A DNA stretch of 64,000 nt from Cryptomeria japonica (taxonomy: Eukaryota; Streptophyta; Pinopsida; Cupressales; Cupressaceae): NCBI RefSeq assembly GCF_030272615.1, contig NC_081414.1, positions 818,718,396 through 818,782,395 of the forward strand, read 5' to 3'. Shown here one piece after another: positions 1-9,896 of the stretch. Below the pieces are notes generated by a model. It was given only the letters and a program-made list of their open reading frames with translations. It had not been told where the DNA came from and made no database searches. Each line of letters opens with the position of its first letter. The stretch's first letter is position 1. The translations under genes were made by a program, and so were the position numbers.

Positions 1-105
1 ATATCCTCTTTTGAATAAACATGTATGCTCTTCTCAATGTGCCCTTTGATTTTCATAAAAATTAATCTTAGACTTTCATTCAATTCAAACCATTCACACA
101 ACTTG

Positions 106-534
106 TCACTCCTCTACATTATTTGCCCCCAAATGTTTTGTTGTATATACTTCATTGTATTTTTTATATTCTTTCAATCTATCCTCTGAATTTTTAATTT
201 TATCATTTGCATTGTGTAGGTCTTCTTTCATTTGTGCACATTTTTTTCTTTCTTCCTCTTCCAAATGTTTTGCTTTTTCCTTCTCATGATCCAATAGGTC
301 CCGTATTTTTCTTATTTCGGCAGCAGGAGACTCATAAATTTTGTATAATTTTTGAAAACTGGCTCTTTCATCATCAATTTTTTTACTGCTTTTAACCAGT
401 TTTTCACTCAGGTCCTTTAATTCTGCATCCATCTTTTCCTGCTCTACAATTTGTACTGCAGAGCCTGAATTTTTTATCCTTTTCTGTAAATCATTGCACT
501 TATTATCTGTTGCTTTCCTCTTTGGTTTTTTCAT
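106..534 (-). pseudogene. Coiled-coil C-terminus of copy 1
   Basis: 142 codons dominated by Lys, Glu, Asp and Leu in a heptad-like arrangement (ELKDLSEKLVKSSKKIDDE; LLDHEKEKAKHLEEEERKK), predicted to form a long coiled coil. It begins with a basic cluster (KKPKRK) that could serve as a nuclear localisation signal. It lies at the end of the degenerate coding region, as the coiled coil does in the relative at 46268-47614. Coiled coils are easily matched by chance, so homology of this block is not claimed. Confidence 0.5.
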
Positions 535-575
535 TTTCCAGATCTGCCTGTAACCTTTCTATTTATTTCTCCAGT

Positions 576-1037
576 TTATTTTTTTCTCTCTCCACCTTTA
601 GCAGTAAGTGTAGACCACTTCGTTAGTCCTTTTTGACACACTAATTTGTCCACATTTTGTACTTTGGAAAAATCCATTTGGAGGGTGCTAACTTGAAATT
701 CAAAGGGATCTATTTGACTGTGTGGTGGATTTTTATCTTTATTTGGGGGCATAACAACCATGAACTCCATCATATCTTTGTGTGGGTTATATATTGGAAA
801 TACCTTGTTCCTTGCAGGTTGTTCGTCCAAAACTTCAGTCAGAGCAACCCTATGCAATGCTCTCTTTTTTTCTTTATTTGCATTTGTTATGTGTTCAAAT
901 TTTTCATAGTAATCATGAAATTGGAAATATGGGCTTGTTGAAGCAATTGAATGTTTGAAAGGTGAAATAGCAGAGGCTCCAGTTCCACCTATGTCTGTGG
1001 TTTTAACTAATTCATTATGAGGAGTACTGACAACCAT
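576..1037 (-). pseudogene. C-terminal linker of copy 1
   Basis: A 153-codon stretch in the same frame as the G-patch segment, joined to it through low-complexity sequence with stops near 1415 and 1085-1095. It contains a charged segment (YYEKFEHITNANKEKKRA) and a Pro/Asn-rich middle. No domain recognised. A frame change near 550-575 leads into the coiled-coil block. Confidence 0.45.
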
Positions 1038-1487
1038 TCTTGATCCTGTCCCATTGTCACTTGCATGCGTAGTTTTTATAGTCTTTTGAGGGGTCTATTA
1101 TCAAGCTACAAATGATAGATTTGTAGTGGAAGTGGCACTTGATATAGAATTCTGAATAGTATGAGTATCTACCAGTAGTGGCCTCTTGCGAGAGATATTT
1201 TGTTGTTGCACTTGTCCAACATCAAGACAACTAGTATCAGTAGTAGTACCCATGCCAACCCCACCAATCGCAGTGGCACTTGACTGAACACTAACAAGAA
1301 TACTATCCCCAAATTCCCCACCAGTGGCAATCGCACTTGATTCACCACCAATAGGAATACCCTGATGTGGTGGTGGTTGTGGATTTGAACCTATAACAAA
1401 TGTAGGTGTACCCTAAGGGTAATGAGTAGTACCTTTTCGTGATGAATCTGATGAATCAAGTCCAATGAATGGTTTAATAGGAGCTTT

Positions 1488-1913
1488 TTATTTTGAATCT
1501 GATGGAAGTTGTACCTCAAGTGGATACCAAATGCCTTCTCCTCTAGGACCTAGACCACCACCTTCAAAACCCATTTTTTCCACAACGTTTGCCCCTTTGC
1601 TATATTTTTCTTTCATTGACTCATTGACTCCACCTAATATTTTAGAGACTATAGTAGTTGTTGGAGTGGAATCAACCTTATACTCATTTTCATTATCACC
1701 CCTGTCATATGTTGTTGTGGGATGCACCATATTCCACAATTTCCTAAACTCTACATCCTCGTTGATGGACTCAAATTTTGCACTGGTCTTTGGTTCACCG
1801 AGATTCTTCCTCATAGTCCAAAAATCATTTATTTTGGTTTGACTCCAATAACTATCTTTACATTCTTGCAAAATTATTTTGGGAATAGATTTGTTAGATG
1901 GGTTAGCAGATTT
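1488..1913 (-). pseudogene. G-patch segment of copy 1
   Basis: Reading leftward from the solo-LTR border, this 142-codon stretch ends in a G-patch-like motif at about 1595-1512: a Gly, two hydrophobics, KMGF, then GGGLG, then GEGI and a Pro. This is the family pattern of a KMG(W/F/Y) helix, a GLG turn and a Gly-Ile-Pro exit. G-patches bind RNA or DEAH helicases in host proteins, and they also occur between protease and reverse transcriptase in Tat/Ogre gypsy elements. Residues read further right than 1913 belong to the inserted LTR. After the TAA at 1488 the same frame continues through a Ser/Thr/Gly/Gln-rich linker to about 1040, with several further stops. Confidence 0.6.
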
Positions 1914-2807
1914 TGTTGGAAAAAATGGTGTCTCAACCTTGCATTTATGCAAGGTTACTATTTATAGTAAGTTTTCATTTGAGCATGAAATGGTGCGAAA
2001 CTCTCCCTAAAGCTTCTGGTTGGTTAGATAAGCATTCCGGTAAAGTTGCGTCGCAAGGTCACAGCTAGTTTTGAAGATATTAAAGTTTTCATCTTGGAGG
2101 GGTGCAATAAAATGTTTAAACTTAATTTTGGGGACTTTAGAGGCTCCGAAACGCCCTAAAAAGTGGCTGTAACCAGCAAAGCTGGTTACGAGGTGATAGA
2201 GCACTTCGCGAGCTTTCCGGCGCTTCAAACGGTTCATCAATCGGACACCCGGTTCTCAAGTTATGGCCTCCGGAAGTTTGTACTCCTGAAATAGGAAAAA
2301 TAATTTGTATCGGATACATAAATGAGCTGTAAAAGGGAGCGACATGTGTTGATGTGTGCTTTAACATGTTATAGGGCATCTAGAAGGGAGATAAGGTCGG
2401 CTACACCTTATTGGGTGGTTTTAGCCCATGGTTTTGTAATACCGTTTGACGGTTTCTTGTATTGTATCTCCTATTTATGAGGTGTGTGAGATAGAGGTTG
2501 TGTGTAAGAGTCTCATGGCTATTGAGTTGCCTCTGAATCTCTGATTAGTGGTACTCCTGCGAAGAGCTTGCTCTGCAAGTATGTTGTAATCTGTTTTTGA
2601 TTGCTGAATAAAATATTGAGCTGCTTTTGGAGGGTGGGGTTTTTCTCCCGAAAGGGTTTTCCCCACGTAAATCACTGTGTTGTGGTATGAATGCTATTAT
2701 ATCTATTTCTGTTTTCTGTAACTATTGTAATGATCTGAAAAAGTTTTGCATTACCCTCCTCTCAAGGTTAGCGTAGGAAGTTGTTTCCGCTACTTAACTT
2801 CCTTACA
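1914..2807 (+). mobile_element. Solo LTR, 894 bp, with GATTT target duplication
   Basis: The block starts TGTTGGAAAAAATGG and ends CTTCCTTACA (TG...CA). It is flanked by GATTT at 1909-1913 and 2808-2812. It carries LTR-like 3' features: an AATAAA signal near 2607 and a GGGTTTTTCTCCC / GGGTTTTCCCCACG stretch near 2637-2668. Excising it with one GATTT rejoins the minus-strand G-patch coding region without a break. Plus orientation is inferred from the AATAAA position. Reading frames within it are not genes. Confidence 0.85.
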
Positions 2808-2834
2808 GATTTTTGGTAGAAATTGTAGGACCTC

Positions 2835-3107
2835 CTATTTTGGATGCCCTCCTCTGTTGTCCTCTGTGTGTAATGCCATAATTTGTGATGACGATTCTTC
2901 TGTTGAAATGTTATTGTTAGTGATAATTTTCTCCATCTCTTTTTTTACCTCATCCCAGGAGTCCATGTTTCTAAGCTTTTCTAGCAATGTTTTACTTTCA
3001 TGTTGACTTAATGTTGAAGAGTTCCCATTTTTCTTAAGCCTTGCTTGAACTACACCAATTGGATCATACTGCCAGAGACCCTCATCACCAAAGCTAAAAA
3101 CTGTCAA
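2835..3107 (-). pseudogene. Linker segment of copy 1 (frameshifted)
   Basis: A 90-codon open stretch, rich in Lys, Glu, Ser and Asn, lies between the conserved N-terminal region and the G-patch segment, in a different frame from both. Its content (SWDEVKKEMEKII and similar) is helical and charged. Near 2850 the frame that stays open through the solo-LTR empty site takes over, so a one-base shift probably separates them. Nothing identifies a function; it is called only because of its position in the degenerate coding region. Confidence 0.45.
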
Positions 3108-3463
3108 AAATCATGTGCCACATTGAATTCTTTTCTCTCAAATGTGAACCCTCCACATGAGAAAGGCAAGGAAGGAAATATGCTCTTCTTTTGCTGACTG
3201 TGAAAGTGCTTATCTATGCTCTCCAACTGTCGTACATATTCCAATGCAGATACCCTCTCTATCACATGTATTGGAAGTCTTTAGGGTTTTATTGTTGATT
3301 TGTAAAACCATAACACGGTGTATTCTTCCATGAAGAACTAGTCAGCCAATTGTATTTGACTTCCGAGTTGAATGCAATCTCTAAAAGACACAAGCAATAT
3401 AGGCATTGGAATGCTTGTAATTTCATTATACATTAGTGCCAAAAAGAAGTCTACAAAATGGTT

Positions 3464-4423
3464 TTAGTTCTTTCTGTTATCATGCATCCTTACCTTTGGT
3501 GTCCATTCATATATTGAACTCTCTATTATGTCCCGAGTCTTCTCATCAATCTTATAGTTCACAATGTGAAGATTATTGGTCTTGAATATTGCACGATACT
3601 TAGATAGAAGAAGATAGCACAGGTAGGATGAGAACCTAAATGTCTTACAAGAACCTTTTTTGATCATTAGTAATTGTTTTTGCATGGATTGAACAACATA
3701 CTCAACAAAATTATATCTTACTAGTTGAAATACACAATGGATATTAAAAATCATTTCAAGAAGGCTAGCACCCTCTTCCCTATTATTTTCCAATCCGAGG
3801 CAAAATGTCAGCAAGGAAATAGTATCCTGAACTCATGGAACAAAAATGTTATAATCATAAGGAGGCTTATGATTTTGATCCAACAGAGTATCACACATTA
3901 TTAGACTTCTGATAAATGAATCTCTATGACTTGGATCGAGACTCTCATATTTCTCTACCAGCTTTCCTAGGTCAATGTGTATGTTTGAGTTTTGTGCTTC
4001 AAACCCTAGGTTTAACAAACAAGCAAATTCTCCCATGTTTATGGATAGAATTTCCTCTTTTGTATTTTTATTGACAATTGCTTTTTTATCTTCATCATAA
4101 TTTTTGGCGTAGACCATGACAAATTCAGGGCAAGGGAATACTTTAGGTAACACCATGCTTCCCATTCCAGCATCCAACGATGCGATTTTATTTTTTCTTT
4201 GTTTTAACATTGTGTTGAAAATAGTAAATTTTGTCCTGCTTGGATCTGTCACCTTATTAGACAATGCATATCTAATATCTATGATATGCTTTTCACTATG
4301 GATAGCAGGGTCATAAATATCATGGTATTCATCAGTGATACCTAATATTTTAACCAGTTTGGTTAGGTCTATTTTTTTCACTTGGCTTCCTGTTGAGCTA
4401 TTGCTTCCCAGTTTCCCCATCAT
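3464..4423 (-). pseudogene. N-terminal conserved region of copy 1
   Basis: This is one frame broken by a stop at 3833-3835. The first part (196 residues) ends in a helical, charged stretch; the second (116 residues) continues it. Against the 44351 ORF, FP...Y.K.Y followed by a basic/Ile/Asp-containing stretch matches FPISIQ...SKRYNP, and FVEYVVQSMQKQLL...SYLCYLLL matches FIDWGHLISNCIHDQLV...SYLIYAIA. The same frame continues past the stop at 3464 for another 110 codons or so. There a segment RLP...LEYVRQLESID...FPSLPF matches KLPRY...LVELCRQLVLVQ...FPICLG of the other copy. I know no family with this motif set; the plant mobile domain was considered but its hallmarks are not evident. Start chosen at the ATG at 4423. 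Confidence 0.65.
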
Positions 4424-4822
4424 TGTTATTGTTAATAATTCAAAATAATGCTAGATACAAACCTGAAAATGATAACCATCAAATTGAACCACAAGATTAA
4501 AAAAAGTAAAAAATTGGGGATGTAGGTGTTCTAGATTTTACCCAATATTTCTATTTCACTAGATTGGCGCAGACAAACTCTGTTGCAACTTGCATTCCTC
4601 AATCTAGTAGTTGTTTCTGAATCTCCCTGGATTTACTGGTTTGTCCATGAAATGAAATATGATTATGACACTTATTTTGAAAACACTGAAAAGTACAAAA
4701 GTAATACCTAAAGGGCAAAATTTCTAGAATCCTGTTGTAATTTTATAAATTATTATTAATATTTATTCACCGCCGAAGGACAAAACATTCATTGCTTCAG
4801 TCTAAATTCTGTGGACAGTGGA
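4424..4822. other. Non-coding, 5' flank of copy 1
   Basis: AT-rich sequence upstream of the minus-strand ATG at 4423. I see no ORF, no clear LTR border and no primer-binding site. Confidence 0.5.
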
Positions 4823-5925
4823 CACGTCACTAGACTCGAGTGACAAGTCACTTTTTCAAATTGTTTTTCAAGTCTTTTTAATCCTTTTTAACTTCCGCTC
4901 GAAATAGAGCTTAATTATAGATAATTAAATGTAAAACGTTCAATTTTGGGTTAAGTTCTCAAAAATGTGTTTACTTCCCACATTCGGGTTGAAATCCACC
5001 CTAAGTCGTTGATCTGTGCTCATCCAATGAATGATGGTATCTGTTGTCAGTTGTCGTGGGTCCCATGACTTTTGTCATTTTCCAGGCACGTCACCAGACT
5101 CGAGTCACTTTTCCGGACTGTTTTTGAAGTCTTTTTAATCCTTTTCAACTTCCGCCCGAAATAGAGCTTTATAGACTTAATTATAGTTAATTAAAGGTAA
5201 AACGTTCAATTCCAGGTGAAGTTCTCACATATGTGTTTACTTTCCACATTCGGGCCGAAATCCACCCTAAGTCGTTGATTTGTGCTCATCCAATGGACGA
5301 TGGTATCTGTTGTCAGTTGTCATGGGTCCTAGGACTTTTGCCATTTTTCGGCCACGTCAACAGACACGAGTCACTTTTTTGGACTATTTTTGAAGTCTTT
5401 TTAATCTTTTTCAACTTTCACCCAAAATAGAGCTTTATAGACTTAATTATAGTTAATTAAATGTAAAATGTTCAATTGTAGATGAAGTTCTCACAAATGT
5501 GTTTACTTCCCACATTCAGGTCAAAATCCACCCTAAGTTATTGATATGTGCTCATCCAATAGACGATGGTATCTGTTGTCAGTTGTCATGGGTCCCAGGA
5601 CTTTTGCCATTTTTTGGCCACTTCAACAGACACGAGTCACTTTTGAGAATGGTTTTGAAGACTTTTTAATCCTTTTCAACTTCTGCCTAAAATAGAGCTT
5701 ATTAAATTTAATTAAGTATACAATTGCAAATTTAAAATTTAACTATACTTAATTAAATGTTTATCGTTTATGGAAGTCTTCCGTTAGAAGTTTATAAAAA
5801 ATGTATTGTTTATAGAAGTCTTCAGTTAGAAGTTTGTAAAAAATGTTTATCATTCTCACATTCGGCCTGAAATACACCTCACGTCGTTGATCTGTGCTCA
5901 TCCAATAGATGACAACATATAACTT
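4823..5925. repeat. Tandem repeat, ~265-bp unit, about four copies
   Basis: A unit beginning near CACGTCACCAGACTCGAG recurs at 4823, 5097, 5353 and 5619 (spacings 274, 256 and 266 bp). Each unit contains a TTTTTAATCC stretch, AAATAGAGCTT, TTAATTATAG, a CACATTCGGG-type segment and TCGTTGATCTGTGCTCATCC. A partial extra copy (5857-5925) follows after an AT-rich interruption. The sequence is non-coding and could be a satellite-like array or duplicated promoter DNA. Units are roughly 85-95 percent alike by eye. Confidence 0.8.
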
Positions 5926-6314
5926 TATAATGAATTAAATATACAATTTAAATATGCAATTTCAAAACTTGCATGATATTTCATTTTTTTGTCGATAATT
6001 TTTGTATTGTATTACTTGAAAATAAAATATTACAAATATGCAAGTATAGGTGGTATAGTAAAACCACCAGAGTTCTGCCACCGCAAAAAACACTGCCAAG
6101 GGCCAAAACCACCATTCCCAACAAAAAATAAAACCCTACTACATGCAAAAACCCTGAAATTCCAATTTTGGCATACCAAAATTTGTAGCAGATACCCCTC
6201 CCATATATACAAAGTTGGTTCTGGGGAAAAAATGGACATGGAACAAAAAGATACAAACAGATTAACTCATAAACGACCTGTACTCCGAGTCATCATAGAA
6301 TTCTGAGAATCGCT
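5926..6314. other. Non-coding
   Basis: No gene seen. Short open frames here lack any recognisable domain and overlap on both strands. Confidence 0.4.
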
Positions 6315-6860
6315 TCATTGCTTGGGTAGTCTCGGTCTCAACTCTCGACCCACCTCTGCACATGCCACTTCATGAAGGACCATTAAAACCTCATCACACT
6401 GCACCAACCTTGCAAACATTTTGAAGGCCTTCCACCTACGCCAAGAAAGAGCTCTGCATCTTTCCTTCAAATCATCATCAACCCATCGAATGAGTGGTAG
6501 CGGTGCCACCAAACCAGCCACCCTTGCCTCAGGAACAATGCCCACCATTGGGACCACAAGAGCACACACACTATCTAGATTTAACAAGTAGTGCCCATCA
6601 ATTACAACTCTCAGAGCATTTTTTACCTTGTCCACCTTGTCCTCAAATTGGAAACCCCAAGTGACAATCAATGAATATGCCTCCATGTTTGTCCTGTAGC
6701 GATGACCTACATGGACAATTTCCTCTCCCAACAACATTTTCACACTCTCGTACAACTGCTCATCCTTAAACAAGAACAAACCTTTCAGCCTCTTATCCAT
6801 AAATCGTCCGAGAAATGGGACTAATTTCTTATCAGTATGAAAGGAGAAATTGGCTTCCAT
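6315..6860 (-). CDS. Hypothetical protein, paralogue A (181 aa)
   Basis: An open frame from the ATG at 6860 to a stop at 6315. An upstream non-ATG extension to 6959 reads as a hydrophobic stretch and is less likely. The segment FLG...MLLGEE...HRYRTN...DKVDKV...LRVVI...VGIVPEA aligns with the second fragment at 8271-8693 (FLG...MVLGRE...NRYHVN...DKVDML...LRKVF...VGIPWA), and both proteins begin M(E/D) about 18-20 residues before FLG. The C-terminus is rich in Arg, Leu and Val. I do not recognise the family; there is no signal peptide from the chosen start and no catalytic motif. It may be a real short gene or a fragment of a longer one. Conservation between paralogues supports past coding. Confidence 0.5.
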   Translation of the reverse strand: MEANFSFHTDKKLVPFLGRFMDKRLKGLFLFKDEQLYESVKMLLGEEIVHVGHRYRTNMEAYSLIVTWGFQFEDKVDKVKNALRVVIDGHYLLNLDSVCALVVPMVGIVPEARVAGLVAPLPLIRWVDDDLKERCRALSWRRWKAFKMFARLVQCDEVLMVLHEVACAEVGRELRPRLPKQ

Positions 6861-8148
6861 GTTGTTTAAGAAACCCAAGACAATGGCAAATGCTACAATT
6901 GCAGACAGTATGATACTGATACTTCCAATCCACCCAAAATTTAAACACCTCTCACTCAATTCTAATTTCTAACATCCAATGGCGGTGGCCATTGACATTA
7001 ATCACAAACTTTGCCATCATTCCTCCGCAAGCACTAGTTCAACAGTTCAACTGTATAATTCATATGCACAAGCCGACATTAAAGCCACATAAAGGCTAAA
7101 TATTAACCATTCACTTTCATGACAATGATGTGCATACCATAGGTCCATAAGGCAATATCACTACATATCCGTTGTCAGCTCATGTGGGTCCCATTATACA
7201 TAGGATTTCTACCACCCAAATGCCACTTCACCCAATACTTCATCATCCCATTGGCCATAGCCTTTATTTCGTGTTGGTGTTCAATGTACATGTATCTAGT
7301 TAGTTGGACTTTTTTTATATTAAAATTATGCTAAAAAAATTACAACAAGTAAGTTGGACTTTTAATTCACTTGTTTTTCGCGAGATAAACATCTTTTTTT
7401 TATATTTATAAAATTATAATCAATGATAATCAATGTACAAATAATTAATGGAACGAACTGGATTTTTTTATATATATTAAATATAGAGGAAGAAACATTA
7501 CATAAAAAAGATCACAGTATTAAATTTATTTCCATTGTTTAACAAAATATTGAAATAACGTAGCTCATAGACAAAAACAAAATATAGCTCATAGACATTG
7601 CGATCCTTATTGGATGCTATCACTTGCAGCCAATCCCTGACATTATGTTTTTTCAAATACTTCTTTGTCAAGCACTTCAAGTATCTTTTAGAAAAGATCT
7701 CAGAAGTGACACTAAGTTTATTTTTTAAATTTAGAGAAGAAATTAGAACAGACCTATTATTTTTTTATGGTGAAAATTAAATCTTATATCCACACAAATT
7801 AATAACTATTTAAGCTATTTCAAAACATAATGATTATGCTAAGTATCCTACCATGGCATGATGACAACAAAAAATAATAAAATGAAATAGAAAGCATTTT
7901 TATTTCCATAAGAGGCAAACTGAAATAAACTGGAATTTAAAAAATTATCATTAATATATATGTTTCATAAATTTACAATTTTTACATGTCGGAGTCCCTC
8001 AAAAACTTTAAAGCCAAAATGAGTGAACCTATGAGGTTATGAGGAAATAGCCAAAAATACAAAACTACTAGGGGGTCAGGGCTAGGGCACAGGTAGTGGA
8101 CACATTCATGGTTTACCCTAAGAATCTCACCCTCCCTCCATGTAGAAT
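6861..8148. other. Non-coding, AT-rich
   Basis: No supported gene. Very AT-rich around 7320-7560 and 7690-7990. The start of the paralogue B region lies at the right edge. Confidence 0.4.
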
Positions 8149-8693
8149 TATTCAGACATTATAAGTTGTGAGAATTCGTCAAGCCAACCATAGTTTGGAA
8201 AGTCATCCAAGAGGAACCATTTCTGGAGAAAGTCCCTACCAATCCGCACCCATTTCCTATGACGCGTCAACTACTCCGCATTCAGGTTCAAAAGAAACAT
8301 TTGCTTGGCCACTGGCACTGTTTGGTCAAGGAGGAGAATATTGGTTAATTCATTCGCCCAAGGGATCCCTACCCCTACTTCTACAAAGACGAAAACAGTA
8401 ACGTCGTCTCCAAGGAAGTCTTCTTTAAACACCTTCCTTAACAACATCAACATATCCACCTTGTCTCCTCTAATGTCCATAAGAGACGTCAAGAACTGGG
8501 ATGTAATGTTCGTGTTAACATGGTATCTATTTTCATTACGCAAAAACTCTCTACCCAACACCATCCTCACAACCTCATTAGTGAACATCCCAACCTCCTT
8601 ACAGACTGATTGGAGGGTTAGGTCTCTAATGGAGCCCAAAAAGGCCCTCTGGTCCTCTGCAGAAATGCTTCTCAAGTGGATAGGAGTATCCAT
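8149..8693 (-). pseudogene. Hypothetical protein, paralogue B (broken)
   Basis: From the ATG at 8693, 140 codons are open to a TAG at 8271; the frame then continues open for about 40 more codons to near 8149. It is homologous to the protein at 6315-6860 over most of its length, sharing FLG, (M)LG.E, RY..N, DKVD, a (V/L)R.V segment and VGI. Because paralogue A extends further, the TAG probably truncates this copy. Function unknown. The two copies lie 1.4 kb apart in the same orientation, which suggests local duplication. Confidence 0.5.
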
Positions 8694-9684
8694 CTTGAGA
8701 AATCATAATACCAAATTATACAGCCTGAGCCTATAGACCTAAACCAGAGGTAGAATTTAAATGCCATGAGCTCCGATGATTTATCTACCAAAGGCTAATT
8801 GAAGATGAAAGAAGTAGAGATCATCTATAAATAGATAAAGCTCTTGATTGTAATAATTCCTTCTCTAACTGTATTAATTCCTTTAATTTTTTTTAAATCT
8901 TTCGTATATCTCTGCAAATATTTCTCATAAATGCACTAGTGTGCGAAATTGGAAACAACTATAAACCAGTACCAAGTACCATATTGGAAGTCATGGGGAT
9001 AGAGTTGATTGTAGCTAGTGAATAGAAATATATTAAATGACCAACATTATCAACCGTGACATTTGATACGTGTCTATTGAATCCAATTCCATTCTGGGCA
9101 CTTTCTAGTGAACTACGTTATCTTCAGAAATTTGGGCCGAAATAAAACTTTAGCCATTGATCTACGATCATCAAACGGTTTAAAATCATTGATGGATTTT
9201 AGGTATGTTTCACCCTTCACATATCAAATAGGCTGCGCTTATTGATACATCGTGCAGAGTCCAGACTCAATATGATGTACTGATGTGATGTGATATGCCT
9301 TGTCTATTAATGGCAATGAATTCATGAAATCCCAAATAAAATATGTATTTTTCCATAAATAACAAAATATTAGCCAAACAAATTAAATAATTTTCAAGCG
9401 GTCGATACAAATCGCCAATACAGAAATAATTTTTCCTTCCGAGTAAAAATTTTCGCCCATACAATTATATATTTGTTCCTTTAAATGAAAAATATTCGCC
9501 TCCTACAATATATATTTTACCCACAGAACAAGGTATTATTAGCCAAAATTTTATGCAATTTTCGTACCCTAGAAAAAAATCACCAATACAAAATAATTTT
9601 TTTCCTATTTTGAAAAAAAAATTCACCATCAATATGAAAAAATTTCCCCAAAAATAATGTCTGATTCGCCAGGACTTTACACTT
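8694..9684. other. Non-coding; isolated fragment like the 4.8-5.9 kb repeat
   Basis: No gene. At about 9128-9180, a stretch with TTTGGGCCGAAAT followed by TTGATCTACGATCATC resembles the CATTCGGGCCGAAAT...GTTGATCTGTGCTCATC core of the tandem repeat at 4823-5925, so it may be a dispersed single unit. Confidence 0.35.
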
Positions 9685-9896
9685 TTGCTTGGGGGGTAGT
9701 TTCTTAAAGTTATCCTTGCTCTTTTAATCTTCCTCGTAAAGTTTGCCACTTCTATATCTGAGTCTTCACCGGATTCACCATGAGAAATTTCTTTCTTGCC
9801 CGTTTTGATGGAGTTGAATGCAGCCTCTTTCTTTGAAGTTCCTTCATTGATTGTCCTCGTCTCATAGGCAGTTAGAGAGCCAAATAATTCATCCAT
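9685..9896 (-). pseudogene. Copia gag fragment (block copy 1)
   Basis: A minus-strand frame beginning MDELFGSLTAYE and including a Lys/Glu-rich segment and EDSDIEVANF, the pattern of the middle of a Ty1/copia gag (UBN2-type) just before the zinc-knuckle region. The same stretch is at 18090-18290, contiguous with the gag-pol of copia 3. Here it is an isolated fragment truncated on both sides. Sequence left of about 9685 is AT-rich and not recognisably gag. Confidence 0.65.

Larger units (their letters stand above)
106..4423 (-). pseudogene. Broken long coding region, unclassified element family, copy 1
   Basis: Read right to left, this is about 1.1 thousand codons of decayed coding sequence: an N-terminal conserved region (4423 to about 3130), a short linker (3107-2835), a G-patch segment (1913-1488), a Ser/Thr/Gln-rich linker, and a charged, coiled-coil C-terminus (534-106). 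A solo LTR (1914-2807) interrupts it; across the empty site the frame stays open. Stops and at least three frame changes break it. The N-terminal region aligns by eye with the long ORF at 44351-47614, with the same order of motifs and a similar total length. I recognise no reverse transcriptase, integrase or transposase. Function is unknown; mobile-element origin is inferred from the relative, which sits in a target-duplication-flanked insertion. It may continue beyond the left edge of the window. Confidence 0.7.

Noticed and set aside
2007-2379. Minus-strand frames of 77-80 codons
   Set aside because: They lie wholly inside the solo LTR 1914-2807.
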